Below are positions 40,144 through 49,618 of a stretch of 64,000 nucleotides of DNA, in pieces. A program made the position numbers and the translations under genes. Source of the DNA: Hyalangium versicolor. Lineage in GTDB: Bacteria > Myxococcota > Myxococcia > Myxococcales > Myxococcaceae. Where the stretch lies: assembly GCF_020103695.1 (NCBI RefSeq), contig NZ_JAHXBF010000017.1, forward strand, positions 186,001 to 250,000, read 5' to 3'. The notes beneath the pieces are model-generated. The model was not told the DNA's origin and did no database searches. It saw only the letters and a list, made by a program, of their open reading frames with translations. Numbering within the stretch: position 1 is the first letter of the stretch; every line of letters starts with the position of its first letter.

Positions 40144-41862
40144 ATGGCACAGAACGACCGACTGACAGAGGCCGACGGGCGCGCTTCCACAGGCGCCTCG
40201 TGGATGACCTGGGCAGCGCTGCTGCTCCTGGTACCTGCTGGATGCGTGACGACCCCCGCCTCGCCCGCCGCGCCTCGAGCGCTGCTCTCCCACCCGCCTG
40301 CCGTGGCGGACTGCGAGAAGACCACGGGCTATGACGCCATCATCGTCGGCGCTGGCTTCAGCGGACTCACCGCCTCCAAGGAGCTGCGGCGAGGCGGCCG
40401 CGGCAACATCCTCATCCTCGAAGCCACCGACCGCATTGGCGGCCGCGCCAGCACTCTGAAGAAGGGGCCCCCCATCGATCTGGGCGGCGCCTGGATTCAC
40501 GGGGTGACGATCAACCCCCTCACTCCCCTGGCCGACGCCATGGGCTTCAAACGCATCACCACCCAGCTCGATGGCCCCATCTACCTGGACGATGGCAAGC
40601 AGGTGACCCTCCTCGAGGGTGCTCGGGCCAAGGAGTATGAACTCGAGGAGGACGCCTTCTATCAGCGCCTGCTGGTGTCCAGCCTGTTCCAGCTCGGCCT
40701 GAAGGAGTGCCGTGACACCACCTCCATGCCCAAGGCCCCCCGCAATGCGGAGCACGATGTGATGTGTCAGTACCTGGAGAAGATGGCCAACGACCAGGTC
40801 TCCCACTACCTGCCCAAGGACTCCGCCTTCCGCTACCTGTTCGAGGGGAACATCGGGCCTCTGGAGAGCGCGGTGGAGACCTCGCAGAACTCCACCGTGG
40901 ACGCCGTCGCATTCGAGGCGGGAGACGATGACCTCATCCAGGAAGGCATGGGCAATTTCATCGAGGCCTTTGGCGCCGAGGAGCCTGTCTGCCTCAACTC
41001 GCCCGTGGCGAAGATCACCTACAGCGATGACGGCGTCGTCGTCGAGGTGAAGAACGGCAAGCGCTACCAGGCGCGCACGGCGCTGGTGACGGTGTCCATT
41101 GGCGTGCTCCAGGCGAGGAAGATCCAGTTCGAGCCGCCGCTGCCGCCCAGCAAGCAGGAGGCCATCGACGGCCTGCCCATGGGCAACATGCAGAAGGTCA
41201 TCATCGACTTCAAGGACCAGCCTGACTTCATGGGAGACACGCTGCCCAACTCGTGGGTGCTGTATCAGGCGCCGGACAACTCGGTGATGGCGTTCGTCAT
41301 CCGGCCGCTGGGCAAGAACATCGCCATCGGCTTCTACGGCGGCGAGCAGGCCAAGACGTACGAGCGGCAGTGCGCGAGCGCCGCCGGCGACAGGCCCCTG
41401 CCCCCCGAGCGCCAGCCCTGTGACGAGGAGCCGGTTCAGCGGGCCAAGGCGGCCCTGGCTCGGATGTATCCGTCGAACGGCATCACTGGGGCACAGGGCA
41501 CGGCGCCGCTCGACATCTCGCAGGCCGTGGACAAGGCCGACATCTACCTGACGCGGTGGAGCCTGGAGCCGTGGGTGCTCGGGGCCTACTCCGCCGCGCT
41601 GCCCGGGGCCTGGGACAAGCGCGAGAAGCTGGGCGTGCCGCTCTGCTCCTATCAGCCCGCCACGCAGACGGAACCGCCACAGGAGGGCTGCACCCGGCGG
41701 CTGTACTTCGGGGGCGAGGCCACCGCGCGGCCCATGTACAACGGCTCGTTCGCCGGAGCCCATGAGGCAGGCCTGCGCACGGCGCGCGAGATCCTCCGGA
41801 CGTTCGAGGAGGAAGACCACGCCGCTGCCTCCAAGACGCCGACCGCGGCCGCCAAGCCCTGA
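40144..41862 (+). CDS. Lipoprotein flavin amine oxidase
   Basis: 572 residues. The N-terminus carries a lipobox LLLLVPAGC (Cys34). The FAD dinucleotide motif is AIIVGAGFSGLTASKEL (about 65-81), followed by LEATDRIGGRAS (second FAD motif) and LGGAWIHG. The C-terminal FAD-binding segment LYFGGEATARPMYNGSFAGA is typical of monoamine/polyamine oxidases and L-amino-acid oxidases. Lipid anchoring is unusual for this family and would put it at the envelope. It would oxidise amines or amino acids with hydrogen peroxide release, useful for nitrogen scavenging or killing prey; the substrate is unknown. The start is uncertain, as no good ribosome site is seen. Confidence 0.88.
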   Translation: MAQNDRLTEADGRASTGASWMTWAALLLLVPAGCVTTPASPAAPRALLSHPPAVADCEKTTGYDAIIVGAGFSGLTASKELRRGGRGNILILEATDRIGGRASTLKKGPPIDLGGAWIHGVTINPLTPLADAMGFKRITTQLDGPIYLDDGKQVTLLEGARAKEYELEEDAFYQRLLVSSLFQLGLKECRDTTSMPKAPRNAEHDVMCQYLEKMANDQVSHYLPKDSAFRYLFEGNIGPLESAVETSQNSTVDAVAFEAGDDDLIQEGMGNFIEAFGAEEPVCLNSPVAKITYSDDGVVVEVKNGKRYQARTALVTVSIGVLQARKIQFEPPLPPSKQEAIDGLPMGNMQKVIIDFKDQPDFMGDTLPNSWVLYQAPDNSVMAFVIRPLGKNIAIGFYGGEQAKTYERQCASAAGDRPLPPERQPCDEEPVQRAKAALARMYPSNGITGAQGTAPLDISQAVDKADIYLTRWSLEPWVLGAYSAALPGAWDKREKLGVPLCSYQPATQTEPPQEGCTRRLYFGGEATARPMYNGSFAGAHEAGLRTAREILRTFEEEDHAAASKTPTAAAKP

Positions 41863-42036
41863 GTCCCTGACCGATCCCGAGCACGATCTTCCATGCTCCG
41901 CAGCTCTATCTGCTCGAGTTCGATCTCGTGGGTGGCACGTGTGATGCCAAGCCGGAGCGGCCGCCTCACGGCCAGGGTGAGCTGTGGGCTGTGGCAGGTG
42001 ATGGAACCTTCTCGTTTCCGGGAGTATCTCATCCAC

Positions 42037-42801
42037 ATGCTCCGATTCCTCTGCGTGCTGGCGGTCTTCCTGCTCCCCCGCATCGTCCTCGCGAAGTGTG
42101 CGATGCAGAGCCTCACCGTCTGGCCCCCTCCCGGCCAGTCCCTGCCGGCCAACGGCCAGGTGGTGCTCGAAGGGTTCGGCGCCTTCGTCGAGCCGGTCAC
42201 CCGGATCGACGAGCGCTCTCCGCGCCTGGTGGCCGGGAAGGACGAAGTCCCCCTGCGCGTCGTCGCCGTGCATCGCGGCGAGTTCAACCTGAGCCAGGCG
42301 ATCCTCCAGCCCGAGCGCCCGCTGCGGCCCGGTGAGCGCTACACCCTGCACCTCACGCAGCCCAAGGACTCCCAGGAGCCGGTGCTGCCCACCACGCAGC
42401 GGCTGAACGGCACGTCCGTCCCCATGGCGTGGACGGTCACTGCAGCGGACGTGAAACCGCCTCGCTGGCGCGAAGTGCCGCGCATCATGGAAGAGAGCGC
42501 GGAGATGTTGGGATGCGGCCCCGCGGTCCATGTCAGCGTCTCTGCGAGCGTGGATGAGGACGGATCCAAGGTGCAGGTGCTCGCCGAGGTGCGACGAGCC
42601 GAAGGCGGCGAGCCGGTGCGCTTCCGCCTCACCCCCAACGATGAGCAGGTAGCGGTCGGTCATGGCATGTGCAGCGGTGCCTTCCAGCTCGAGGAAGGGA
42701 TGCGCTACACGGTGCGACTGGTGGCCGTGGACATGGCGGGCAACGAGACAGCCGCTCCGGGAGACCCGGTGCTCATCACGGGTCCCTTGTTGGAGCAGTG
42801 A
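42037..42801 (+). CDS. Secreted hypothetical protein
   Basis: 254 residues from the ATG at 42037. A classical signal peptide MLRFLCVLAVFLLPRIVLA is followed by KCAM. The body is beta-rich with two Ig-like halves: VWPPPGQSLPANGQVVLEGF ... RYTLHLT and VSVSASVDEDGSKVQVLAEV ... YTVRLVAVDMAGNETAA. No family name. An in-frame ATG at 42001 is possible but would bury the signal. It follows the amine oxidase gene in the same direction. Confidence 0.7.
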   Translation: MLRFLCVLAVFLLPRIVLAKCAMQSLTVWPPPGQSLPANGQVVLEGFGAFVEPVTRIDERSPRLVAGKDEVPLRVVAVHRGEFNLSQAILQPERPLRPGERYTLHLTQPKDSQEPVLPTTQRLNGTSVPMAWTVTAADVKPPRWREVPRIMEESAEMLGCGPAVHVSVSASVDEDGSKVQVLAEVRRAEGGEPVRFRLTPNDEQVAVGHGMCSGAFQLEEGMRYTVRLVAVDMAGNETAAPGDPVLITGPLLEQ

Positions 42802-42833
42802 GCTTCGTAAGAGTAAGGCCTCGCCCTCGCCAA

Positions 42834-45395
42834 TCAGTTCACCTTCACCGTGACAGGGACCGATGTCGTGACGTTGCCCACGGCATCAAAAGCCTTGGCC
42901 GTCAGCGTGTGCGTTCCCTTTGACACGAACAGCAGGCTCCAACTCATGCTGTAGGGCGCCGTGGTGTCCGTGCCGATCACCGTGGCCCCGTCGTAGAACA
43001 CCACCTGCGTGACTCCGGCGTTGTCCGCAGCGCTCGCCTGGAGCGTGGTGCTCAGGAACAGCGATGCCCCATTGGCCGGAGAGGTGATGGCCACGGTCGG
43101 CGCGCTGTTGTCCACCGAGACAGGAAGGCTGGAGGACACCTGGACGTTGCCCGCCGTGTCGTAGGCCCGCATCGTGAGCGAGACGGAGCCATCGAGCCCC
43201 GTCCTCGAGTCCCAGTTCACCGTGTAGGGCGCCGAGGTGTCCGTGCCGATCAACTGTCCGCCCGCGTAGAACTCGACCCGGGCCACGCCGTTGGCATCCG
43301 TGGCCGTGGCGCTAACCGGAATGATTCCCCGAAGCGCGGTGTACGCCTGCGGCGCGGTGAACTCCGCCGATGGCGGCGTGTTGTCGATCGTCACCACCAC
43401 CTCGGTGGAGATGCCGACGTTGCCGAGGCTGTCCCTGGCCCTCGCCGTGAGCCGATGGACCCCATCCGGCACGGACCAGGTGAACCAGGTCGCCGCATAG
43501 GACGTCTGAGGCGAGACAGGGTACGCATTGAGTAGCGCTTCGCTGGAGTAGTAATCGACCCTCGTGACGTTATGGGGATCGCTGGCCGTGCAATCGAGCA
43601 CGACATTGCCCCGAAGGAGCGCCCCCTGCGCAAGTGAGCTGAGCGTCGCGCTCGGCCCGGTGTTGTCGGTGGTGACGACGACCGCCTTGGAGGTGGTGGA
43701 GCGACCCGCGGGATCGTAGGCCTTCGCGATGAGCGAGTGGAAGCCATCCGCCACGGCCGCGCTGTTCCAGAACATCTCGTAGGGCTCGCTGGTATCTGTG
43801 CCAATCAGCGTCCCGTCCGCATAGAACTCGACCCCCACCACCGCCATGTCGTCCTCGGCCGACGCCGCCACCCGAACCTGGCCTCCCACCAGCCCGTAGC
43901 CATCGGGCGGGGTGCCGTAGGGCGTGGTGAGCTCGACCGTCGGCGGGAAGGCATCCGTCGGCGGGCCCACCGCGAAGACCAGATCATCATGGTCGTCAAC
44001 CACGCCGACGCTGCACGGCGACGCGGAGCTGTTGGCACTCCCCCGGAACTGGGCACGCACCGCCTGCAGGGTGCCCGCGGGCAGGACGACCTCCGCCGAG
44101 AGCCATTGCGCCCCATAGACAGTCGCCGGAACCGTGGTCAGGTAGGTCCACGACGGGTGTGTGGCATCGCTCGCGGAATACAGGTCGAGTTCGTCCGGAG
44201 TGATCGTGTCGCCGTAGACGAGGACATCGATCCGGGCGCGGCGGTTCGCAGCCAGGAACTCGCCTCCCACGCGCGTCACGGTGATGCGCTGGACTCTCTG
44301 GGAGTAGCCCTGATCGAGGCCCGCCGCATCGAGGCAACCGTCGATTGTGTTCGGCGCGTGCATCTCCGAGGTGTTCCGTCCTTCCACCAACCTCGCGGTG
44401 TCACAGAAGCTGCCCACCGTGTCGCAAACGGGAGCATGGAGCACGGGATCGAACACGGCGGTACCGGGCTTGAACACGGTGAGCGAGACCGGAGCGCTCT
44501 CGGCCACGTTGCCCACCCGATCGTAGGCCTTGGCGGTCAGGATGTAGTCCCCGCTGAACGCGATGTCGCTGTTCCACTCCACACCGTAGGGTGCCGTCGT
44601 GTCTTCCTCGATCGGCGAGCCGTTCACGAGGAAGACGACCCGGCTGATCCCCCGGTCATCCGAGGCATCCGCCGTGAGAGAGACCGGCCCTCCCGGCACG
44701 ACCGTGCCGCTGACGGGCGCGGTGAGCACCACATTCGGCGCGGTGTTGTCATTGTCCAGGAAGAGAGTGATCGGCTCGGAGACGGTCACATTCTGCGAGA
44801 AGTCCCACGCCTCCAGGGTCAGCGTGTGCGGGCCATTGGGGAGGTGTTTGACGTACAGCGAGTCGAACGAATACGGCGCACCGAAGTCGGCGTCGATCAC
44901 CACCCCATCCACGAGGGCCCGCACCACATAGACACCCCGGTCATCCGACGCGGTGCCTTGGACGCTCACGGTCTCGTGGACTGTCGCGCCGTTCGCGGGA
45001 GCGAGCACGGAGACCGTGGGTGCGATGAGATCCTGATCAACCGTCACGCCCATCGTCGTGGAGGAGATGACGGTGCCGGAGGAGCTCTTGAGCTGCGCGA
45101 GAAGCGTGTGGGCGCCATTCGCCACGGTCCTCGTGTCCCAGGAGGACTCACGGGAGCCATACGGGTAGGAGAAGTAGCCGTATGTGAGCCGGTTGCCGTC
45201 CAGGAGGACTTCGTATTCGGTCAAATCGCTGAGGTTGGTGCCGGTCACCCGGATCGTCACCGTTCCAGTGAGAGTCGTACTGCTCGGACCCGAGCTGGGC
45301 AGGTAGAGGGTGATGGTCGGAGTCGCCGTGTCAGCCAAGGCTTCACACGCAATGAGCACCAGTCCTGCCGCAAGCAGCGCTACCAGGGTCCGCAT
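42834..45395 (-). CDS. Secreted protein with about seven bacterial Ig-like repeats
   Basis: 853 residues. Signal MRTLVALLAAGLVLIACEAL; the Cys17 context (VLIAC) is only a weak lipobox. Repeats of about 95 residues have the form APTVxxTxPxxGAxVxGxVxLxAxAxDDxGVxxVxFYxDGxxIGTDTxAPYxxxWxxxxxxxGxHTLTAKAxDxxGN, typical of bacterial Ig (Big_9-like) domains. They fall in two blocks (about 115-340 and 495-853). The middle (about 340-490) is a Cys-bearing beta domain (HAPVCDTVGSFCDTARLVEG) resembling the proprotein-convertase-like module found in such proteins. Likely exported to the surface or medium. Upstream region A/T-rich. Confidence 0.82.
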   Translation of the reverse strand: MRTLVALLAAGLVLIACEALADTATPTITLYLPSSGPSSTTLTGTVTIRVTGTNLSDLTEYEVLLDGNRLTYGYFSYPYGSRESSWDTRTVANGAHTLLAQLKSSSGTVISSTTMGVTVDQDLIAPTVSVLAPANGATVHETVSVQGTASDDRGVYVVRALVDGVVIDADFGAPYSFDSLYVKHLPNGPHTLTLEAWDFSQNVTVSEPITLFLDNDNTAPNVVLTAPVSGTVVPGGPVSLTADASDDRGISRVVFLVNGSPIEEDTTAPYGVEWNSDIAFSGDYILTAKAYDRVGNVAESAPVSLTVFKPGTAVFDPVLHAPVCDTVGSFCDTARLVEGRNTSEMHAPNTIDGCLDAAGLDQGYSQRVQRITVTRVGGEFLAANRRARIDVLVYGDTITPDELDLYSASDATHPSWTYLTTVPATVYGAQWLSAEVVLPAGTLQAVRAQFRGSANSSASPCSVGVVDDHDDLVFAVGPPTDAFPPTVELTTPYGTPPDGYGLVGGQVRVAASAEDDMAVVGVEFYADGTLIGTDTSEPYEMFWNSAAVADGFHSLIAKAYDPAGRSTTSKAVVVTTDNTGPSATLSSLAQGALLRGNVVLDCTASDPHNVTRVDYYSSEALLNAYPVSPQTSYAATWFTWSVPDGVHRLTARARDSLGNVGISTEVVVTIDNTPPSAEFTAPQAYTALRGIIPVSATATDANGVARVEFYAGGQLIGTDTSAPYTVNWDSRTGLDGSVSLTMRAYDTAGNVQVSSSLPVSVDNSAPTVAITSPANGASLFLSTTLQASAADNAGVTQVVFYDGATVIGTDTTAPYSMSWSLLFVSKGTHTLTAKAFDAVGNVTTSVPVTVKVN

Positions 45396-45496
45396 ACGTC
45401 CCCCTCGGGGTCGAAGAGCTTTCCCAGGTTATTGAAAGAATCCGAATAAACTGGATCTCTTCGAGACCGATACGCACGCGGACAGGACGAGTCAGA

Positions 45497-46291
45497 TCAG
45501 GCCAGGGCGCGCTTGTAGAGCGCCAGCAACTCGGCCCAGGCCTTCTCGGCCGCGGCCTCGTTGTAGACGCCGCCGGCCATGTCCTTCACGCACCAGCCGT
45601 GCTGGGCGCCGCTGTAGACCTCGATCGTGTTCTTCACCTTGGCGGCGTCGAACGCCTCCTTGAGCTTGACCTTGGCCTGCGGGTCACGCTCGTCGTCGTT
45701 GGCGGCGACGGCGATGAGCACCTCGGCCTTGATCTTCGGGGCCAGCAGGTGGGGGCTTTCAGGCGCCTGGGTGACCAGGCCGCCGCCGTGGAACGAAGCA
45801 GCCGCGCCCACCCGCTCCGACAGTGAGGCGGTGCGGAGGGTCAGCAGCCCGCCCATGCAGTAGCCCTGCACGCCGATCCTGGCCTGCTTGTTCACCTGCG
45901 GCTGCTGGTCCAGCCAGGCCAGGAAGGCCTTGCCGTCGGTGAAGACGGTGTCCTGGTTCAGCGTGCCCACGACCTTCATGATCTCCTGGCGTTCTGCGGG
46001 AACGGCGAAGTCCATCGGCCGCGAGAACACCGGCGCCTTGTGGGTGCGGTAGAAGGGGTTGGGTACGAGAACGGCATAGCCCTCGGCCGCCAGCCGCCGG
46101 CCGATGTCGCGCATGGCGGGGCGCAGGCCAAAGGCGTCCGGCCACAGCAGAACACCCGGCCACGAGCCACTTCCCGACGGGTGGAAGAAGGCTGCGTCGG
46201 CCGTGCCGGCAGGGGTCTTGAGCTCGATGTCATGCTCGACCACGGCCCCGGCGTGCGCTTCGGCGCCGGCCTTGTTGGAATTGTCGTTCAT
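45497..46291 (-). CDS. Dienelactone hydrolase family protein
   Basis: 264 residues from the ATG at 46291, with GGAGGAG upstream. Alpha/beta hydrolase with the dienelactone hydrolase triad: Cys in GVQGYCMGGLL, Asp in AANDDERDP, His in GAQHGWCV. N-terminal strand VVEHDIELKTPAGTADAAFF and the oxyanion region WPDAFGLRPAM are typical. No signal peptide. Family members open lactone rings of dienelactones or related esters; here no aromatic catabolism genes are near, so the substrate is open. Divergent from the SMC-like gene. Confidence 0.9.
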   Translation of the reverse strand: MNDNSNKAGAEAHAGAVVEHDIELKTPAGTADAAFFHPSGSGSWPGVLLWPDAFGLRPAMRDIGRRLAAEGYAVLVPNPFYRTHKAPVFSRPMDFAVPAERQEIMKVVGTLNQDTVFTDGKAFLAWLDQQPQVNKQARIGVQGYCMGGLLTLRTASLSERVGAAASFHGGGLVTQAPESPHLLAPKIKAEVLIAVAANDDERDPQAKVKLKEAFDAAKVKNTIEVYSGAQHGWCVKDMAGGVYNEAAAEKAWAELLALYKRALA

Positions 46292-46524
46292 GGTTCTCCT
46301 CCAGGGGCTTCGGTGAAGCCACCACGATTCACCCCTACGGGCACTTCTACAAGGCCGGCGAGCGAAAATCGCCGGAGGACACCGATGGCGGGCCGTAGTG
46401 TACTGCTTCCCCTCAGGAAACCAGGTAGGTAGGATGCCCCGTCGCCTATGCGGCCCTGACCCAACCAGGCGATTCACCTGAATCTTGTAGAGCCGCTCAT
46501 GCGCGCACTAAAGGAGTTCAAGCG

Positions 46525-48123
46525 GTGTCCAAGGTATTTCTCCAGCGCATCGAGATCTCCAACTTCCGCGCGTACGGAGACAATTTCTCGCTCTCACTGC
46601 CGGGCCCAGGTGTGACGATTCTGACGGGCCCGGGGGGGCTTGGAAAGAGTACCTTCCTTGAAGCGATAGAATGGGCACTCACGGGCCGGATTCGCCAGTT
46701 GGAAGCAGTCACAAGAGAGAAGGATGTGCCTGTCGCCCAGTACGGAGTCTCCTTGGAGTTCGTGAACGGCGAAGGGAAGAGAACCCGCATTGAACGGCGC
46801 GCTGTCCGCGAGCAGGAGAATCACGCACAGTTTGTCGAGGCCTCCTCCCCTACTCCACAGCAACTGATGGACTTGCTTGGAGAATCTCTTGAGCAGGCGG
46901 CGGATGCCCTCACGGAGAGGAAACGGGTTCTCTCTCGAGCAGAGGAGACACTGAATGCGTGGCAGTCACTGGACTCTACTGCAACAGAGGCCAGGGCTCG
47001 TCACGCCGCGACGCATGCCACCCTCGTTGGCCTTCAAAATCGAATGCAAGCTGTTCTCGAGGCTGATGAGCGGCGACGAGGCGCGGAGTTCAAGCGCGAC
47101 ACCCTTCTCCGATTGAGTGCCGCACGCACGAAAATTGCGCAAGGAATGACACAGAAATCATCGATCACGGCCCGGATCGACCGCCACACTCACGAGATGT
47201 GGATGGTTCAGCCATACATTCGCGATACCACCAAAACCATTCAGCGGGTCCATGATCTGGACAACCGGATTCGCAACCTGCTTCTTGCGAAGCAGGCGCT
47301 TGAGGGCAGCCAGGAGAATGAGGAGAGCAGCCGCCGTATTCAATCGGAGCTCGAGGCGGCTCAAGCAGATCGAACTCAACTGCCTGACCTCGAGTACCTC
47401 CATGAACACCAGGCCGGACTCAAAGCGAGGACCGCGCAGCTGGCTTCAGCCATCACGGAGGAGCACAAGGTCGTCGCCCAGATCGAGGAAGAGCTTCTTG
47501 CCGCGCAAACCTTGCAGCAGCAGCACCCAGAGTTGCTGTCCTCATTGGGAAAACTTCCTTCGGATGAAGCCAATGCCATTGACGAGGCCGTGCACGCTGT
47601 AGAGCAGCTCGTCCGTCATGAGCGGCAGCTCGTTCAGTCCGAGGAGCCATTTCCCAGTGTGTTGGCCAAGCTGAACGAGGAGCTCTCCAAGGCACAAGCA
47701 ACCTCAGTGCATGAGGCTTCCGAAGCACAGGGTCTCGAGCAGCAGATCGCAAATCTCCGGCAACAGTGGCTCGATCTGGGCTTCCAGGGGCTCCCCAGCC
47801 CTGTCGCGGTGGAGGAGCTGCGGAACAAGCTGGCTGAGCAGGAGGCGGAGCTTCAACAGCTTCGTGAGCAGGAAAAGCGCTTGGCTGATACGGGCCTGAG
47901 CATGAGCATGGCCTACTGGCGGAGCCGGTGGCCCGCGCTGCTGCTCGAGGCCCCCCTCCAGCAGCATGACCTGAATCATGCTGCGGCATTCATCGAGGCC
48001 CTCCGCAACCTTGTACGGGACCGGAAGTATCAGGTCTTTCTTTCCATCCACGACGAGGAACTCGCCTCCTCCATGCGCCGCAAGATGGAGGAGGCCGGCA
48101 TCGAGTACGTCGCATGCCGGTAG
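46525..48123 (+). CDS. SMC/Rad50-like ATPase with degenerate second half-site
   Basis: 532 residues from a GTG start with AAAGGAG upstream. Walker A is LTGPGGLGKSTFLEAIEWAL (Lys41). Residues about 130-455 are coiled coil with no obvious zinc-hook CxxC. The C-terminal lobe reads WPALLLEAPLQQHDLNHAAA, where Walker B normally has LLLDDP or LLLDEP; the acidic pair is replaced by Glu-Ala. The LSGGQ-type signature and about 12 residues after it appear to be missing (LSMSMAYWRSRWP). A switch-like SIHDEE follows. Codon use is less G/C-biased than neighbours, suggesting acquisition. Possibly a decayed or repurposed RecF/Rad50-like or defence ATPase. It stands alone; no nuclease partner is adjacent. 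Confidence 0.7.
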   Translation: MSKVFLQRIEISNFRAYGDNFSLSLPGPGVTILTGPGGLGKSTFLEAIEWALTGRIRQLEAVTREKDVPVAQYGVSLEFVNGEGKRTRIERRAVREQENHAQFVEASSPTPQQLMDLLGESLEQAADALTERKRVLSRAEETLNAWQSLDSTATEARARHAATHATLVGLQNRMQAVLEADERRRGAEFKRDTLLRLSAARTKIAQGMTQKSSITARIDRHTHEMWMVQPYIRDTTKTIQRVHDLDNRIRNLLLAKQALEGSQENEESSRRIQSELEAAQADRTQLPDLEYLHEHQAGLKARTAQLASAITEEHKVVAQIEEELLAAQTLQQQHPELLSSLGKLPSDEANAIDEAVHAVEQLVRHERQLVQSEEPFPSVLAKLNEELSKAQATSVHEASEAQGLEQQIANLRQQWLDLGFQGLPSPVAVEELRNKLAEQEAELQQLREQEKRLADTGLSMSMAYWRSRWPALLLEAPLQQHDLNHAAAFIEALRNLVRDRKYQVFLSIHDEELASSMRRKMEEAGIEYVACR

Positions 48124-48164
48124 AATGAAAGGCGCCAGCGACTGGAGCCGGGAGCCCGGTCGTC

Positions 48165-49493
48165 TCAGACGCGGCGCTCCGCCTCAGGGTCCTTGACGAC
48201 GTGGCCCTTGGGGAACTCCCACTTGTCGTACCGGGCCTTGGCGCGATCCACCCCGCCGTAGTTCCCCGTGACGATGTCGGCCAGGTTGTTCAGGGACTCG
48301 GAGCCCTCCTGGTAGTACTTGGAATGGTCGCCCGTGTTGATGTGGCCGCCACGATCCTTCGCCTCGGCGGTGAACCGCTGCGCGCCGAACTTGTCCTCGG
48401 AGGGATCCTGGCCCAGGGGATCGCCAGGCATGTTGTTCCCGTTGAGCCAGGTCACCAGATCCTTGCTCGCCGAGCCGGACCAGACGTGGCCGTTGGCCAG
48501 CTGCGGATCATAATCCTTCACCGTCTTGGCGCTGCCAGCGCCCGGGCTGCCGATGAGCACCAGGTCGTCCGCCTGGAGGTGCTCCTTGTCGGCCGCGATG
48601 GAGGCCGTGGTGCTGCCGTAGCTGTGGCCGATGACCGTCAGGTGAGGCTGATTGCCCTCGCGGCTGGCGCGGATGCCCGCCACGTCCGAGGCCAGCAGGG
48701 TGGCGCCGTGCTCGGCGGCATTGTCGGACGCCACGTTCGTGAAGTTCGGGGCGTCGTAGCCCATCCAGGCGACGCTGGCGACGCTGCCCTGCTTGCCGCC
48801 CGCGGCATTGAACAGGTGGAGCGAGTCGTTGGTGATGTTGTCCATGTAGCTGCGCACGTCCGAGTTGAGGCCCGGAACGCTCACGGACACGTTCTTCGCG
48901 GTGTCCAGGTTGCCGGCGACGATGGCGGCGCGGCCCTCCCCTTTGACGAAGGCCGAGTCATAGACGAGCAGTTGGGCCGTTCCCGCCTCCTTCTCGGTCC
49001 GCTCGAGCTGCTTCTGGACCGCCTGAGCATTCTCGAGCTGCTTCTGCTTCTCACCGGAGAGCTTGCCCTTGCCGGCTTCGGCGGTGAGCTGGGTGAGCTC
49101 GTTCTTCAGCTGGATCCGGTTGGCGCTGTCACGCACGGAGGCAGGGAGGCCATCCATGGAGCCGATCTTCTTGGAGTCCGTGTTGAGTGCCTGCGTCTGC
49201 TGGTCGGCGGAGAGCCCCTTCCACCAGCCCGCGCGGGCCTTGGCATCCGTGGGCGCCCCGTCGGCAGGGCTCGCGGCGGCCTGCACGGGATTGCCGCCCG
49301 CGAGCTTCTCGAACCCGGTCTTCTTGGGGCCCTCGTACGCCGAGGTGAACTCGAGAGGCCTGGCCGCCGTCGTGCCCTTCTGCTGAGCCTTGGCCGTCGT
49401 CGCGCTCTTCTCCTGGGGCTTCGCGCTGGCCTCGGTCTTGGCGGGGGGCGGGAGGCGAATGGGCTGCGGGCGGCTCGGCTCGATGGGGGCCAT
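48165..49493 (-). CDS. Alpha/beta hydrolase, DUF1023 type
   Basis: 442 residues. The N-terminal 170 residues are a Pro/Lys/Ala-rich and helical region (RPQPIRLPPPAKTEASAKPQ). The hydrolase domain (about 180-440) has NVSVSVPGLNSDV, HLTVIGHSYGSTTAS with the GHSYGS nucleophile elbow, and DDLVLIGSPGAG. An acid and His appear later (VWSGSASKDLVTW, GGHINTGDHSKYY). In actinobacteria this family often accompanies secreted WXG-type proteins. Here the long disordered front suggests a secreted effector or lipase/esterase. GGAG upstream of the ATG at 49493. Confidence 0.82.
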   Translation of the reverse strand: MAPIEPSRPQPIRLPPPAKTEASAKPQEKSATTAKAQQKGTTAARPLEFTSAYEGPKKTGFEKLAGGNPVQAAASPADGAPTDAKARAGWWKGLSADQQTQALNTDSKKIGSMDGLPASVRDSANRIQLKNELTQLTAEAGKGKLSGEKQKQLENAQAVQKQLERTEKEAGTAQLLVYDSAFVKGEGRAAIVAGNLDTAKNVSVSVPGLNSDVRSYMDNITNDSLHLFNAAGGKQGSVASVAWMGYDAPNFTNVASDNAAEHGATLLASDVAGIRASREGNQPHLTVIGHSYGSTTASIAADKEHLQADDLVLIGSPGAGSAKTVKDYDPQLANGHVWSGSASKDLVTWLNGNNMPGDPLGQDPSEDKFGAQRFTAEAKDRGGHINTGDHSKYYQEGSESLNNLADIVTGNYGGVDRAKARYDKWEFPKGHVVKDPEAERRV

Positions 49494-49618
49494 GGGGTCT
49501 CCAGAGGAGGGTTCGGAGGAGTTATCGGAGGATGGCCGGGAAAGTTGTCGGACAATGTGCGGCTAGGGGCGATAAAGGGGCAGATTGCGCACATTGACGC
49601 GCCGCATCATCCAGCCGG

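Noticed and set aside
39976..42663. Minus-strand open frame of 895 codons
   Set aside because: Opposite strand of the amine oxidase and the secreted protein; no domain.
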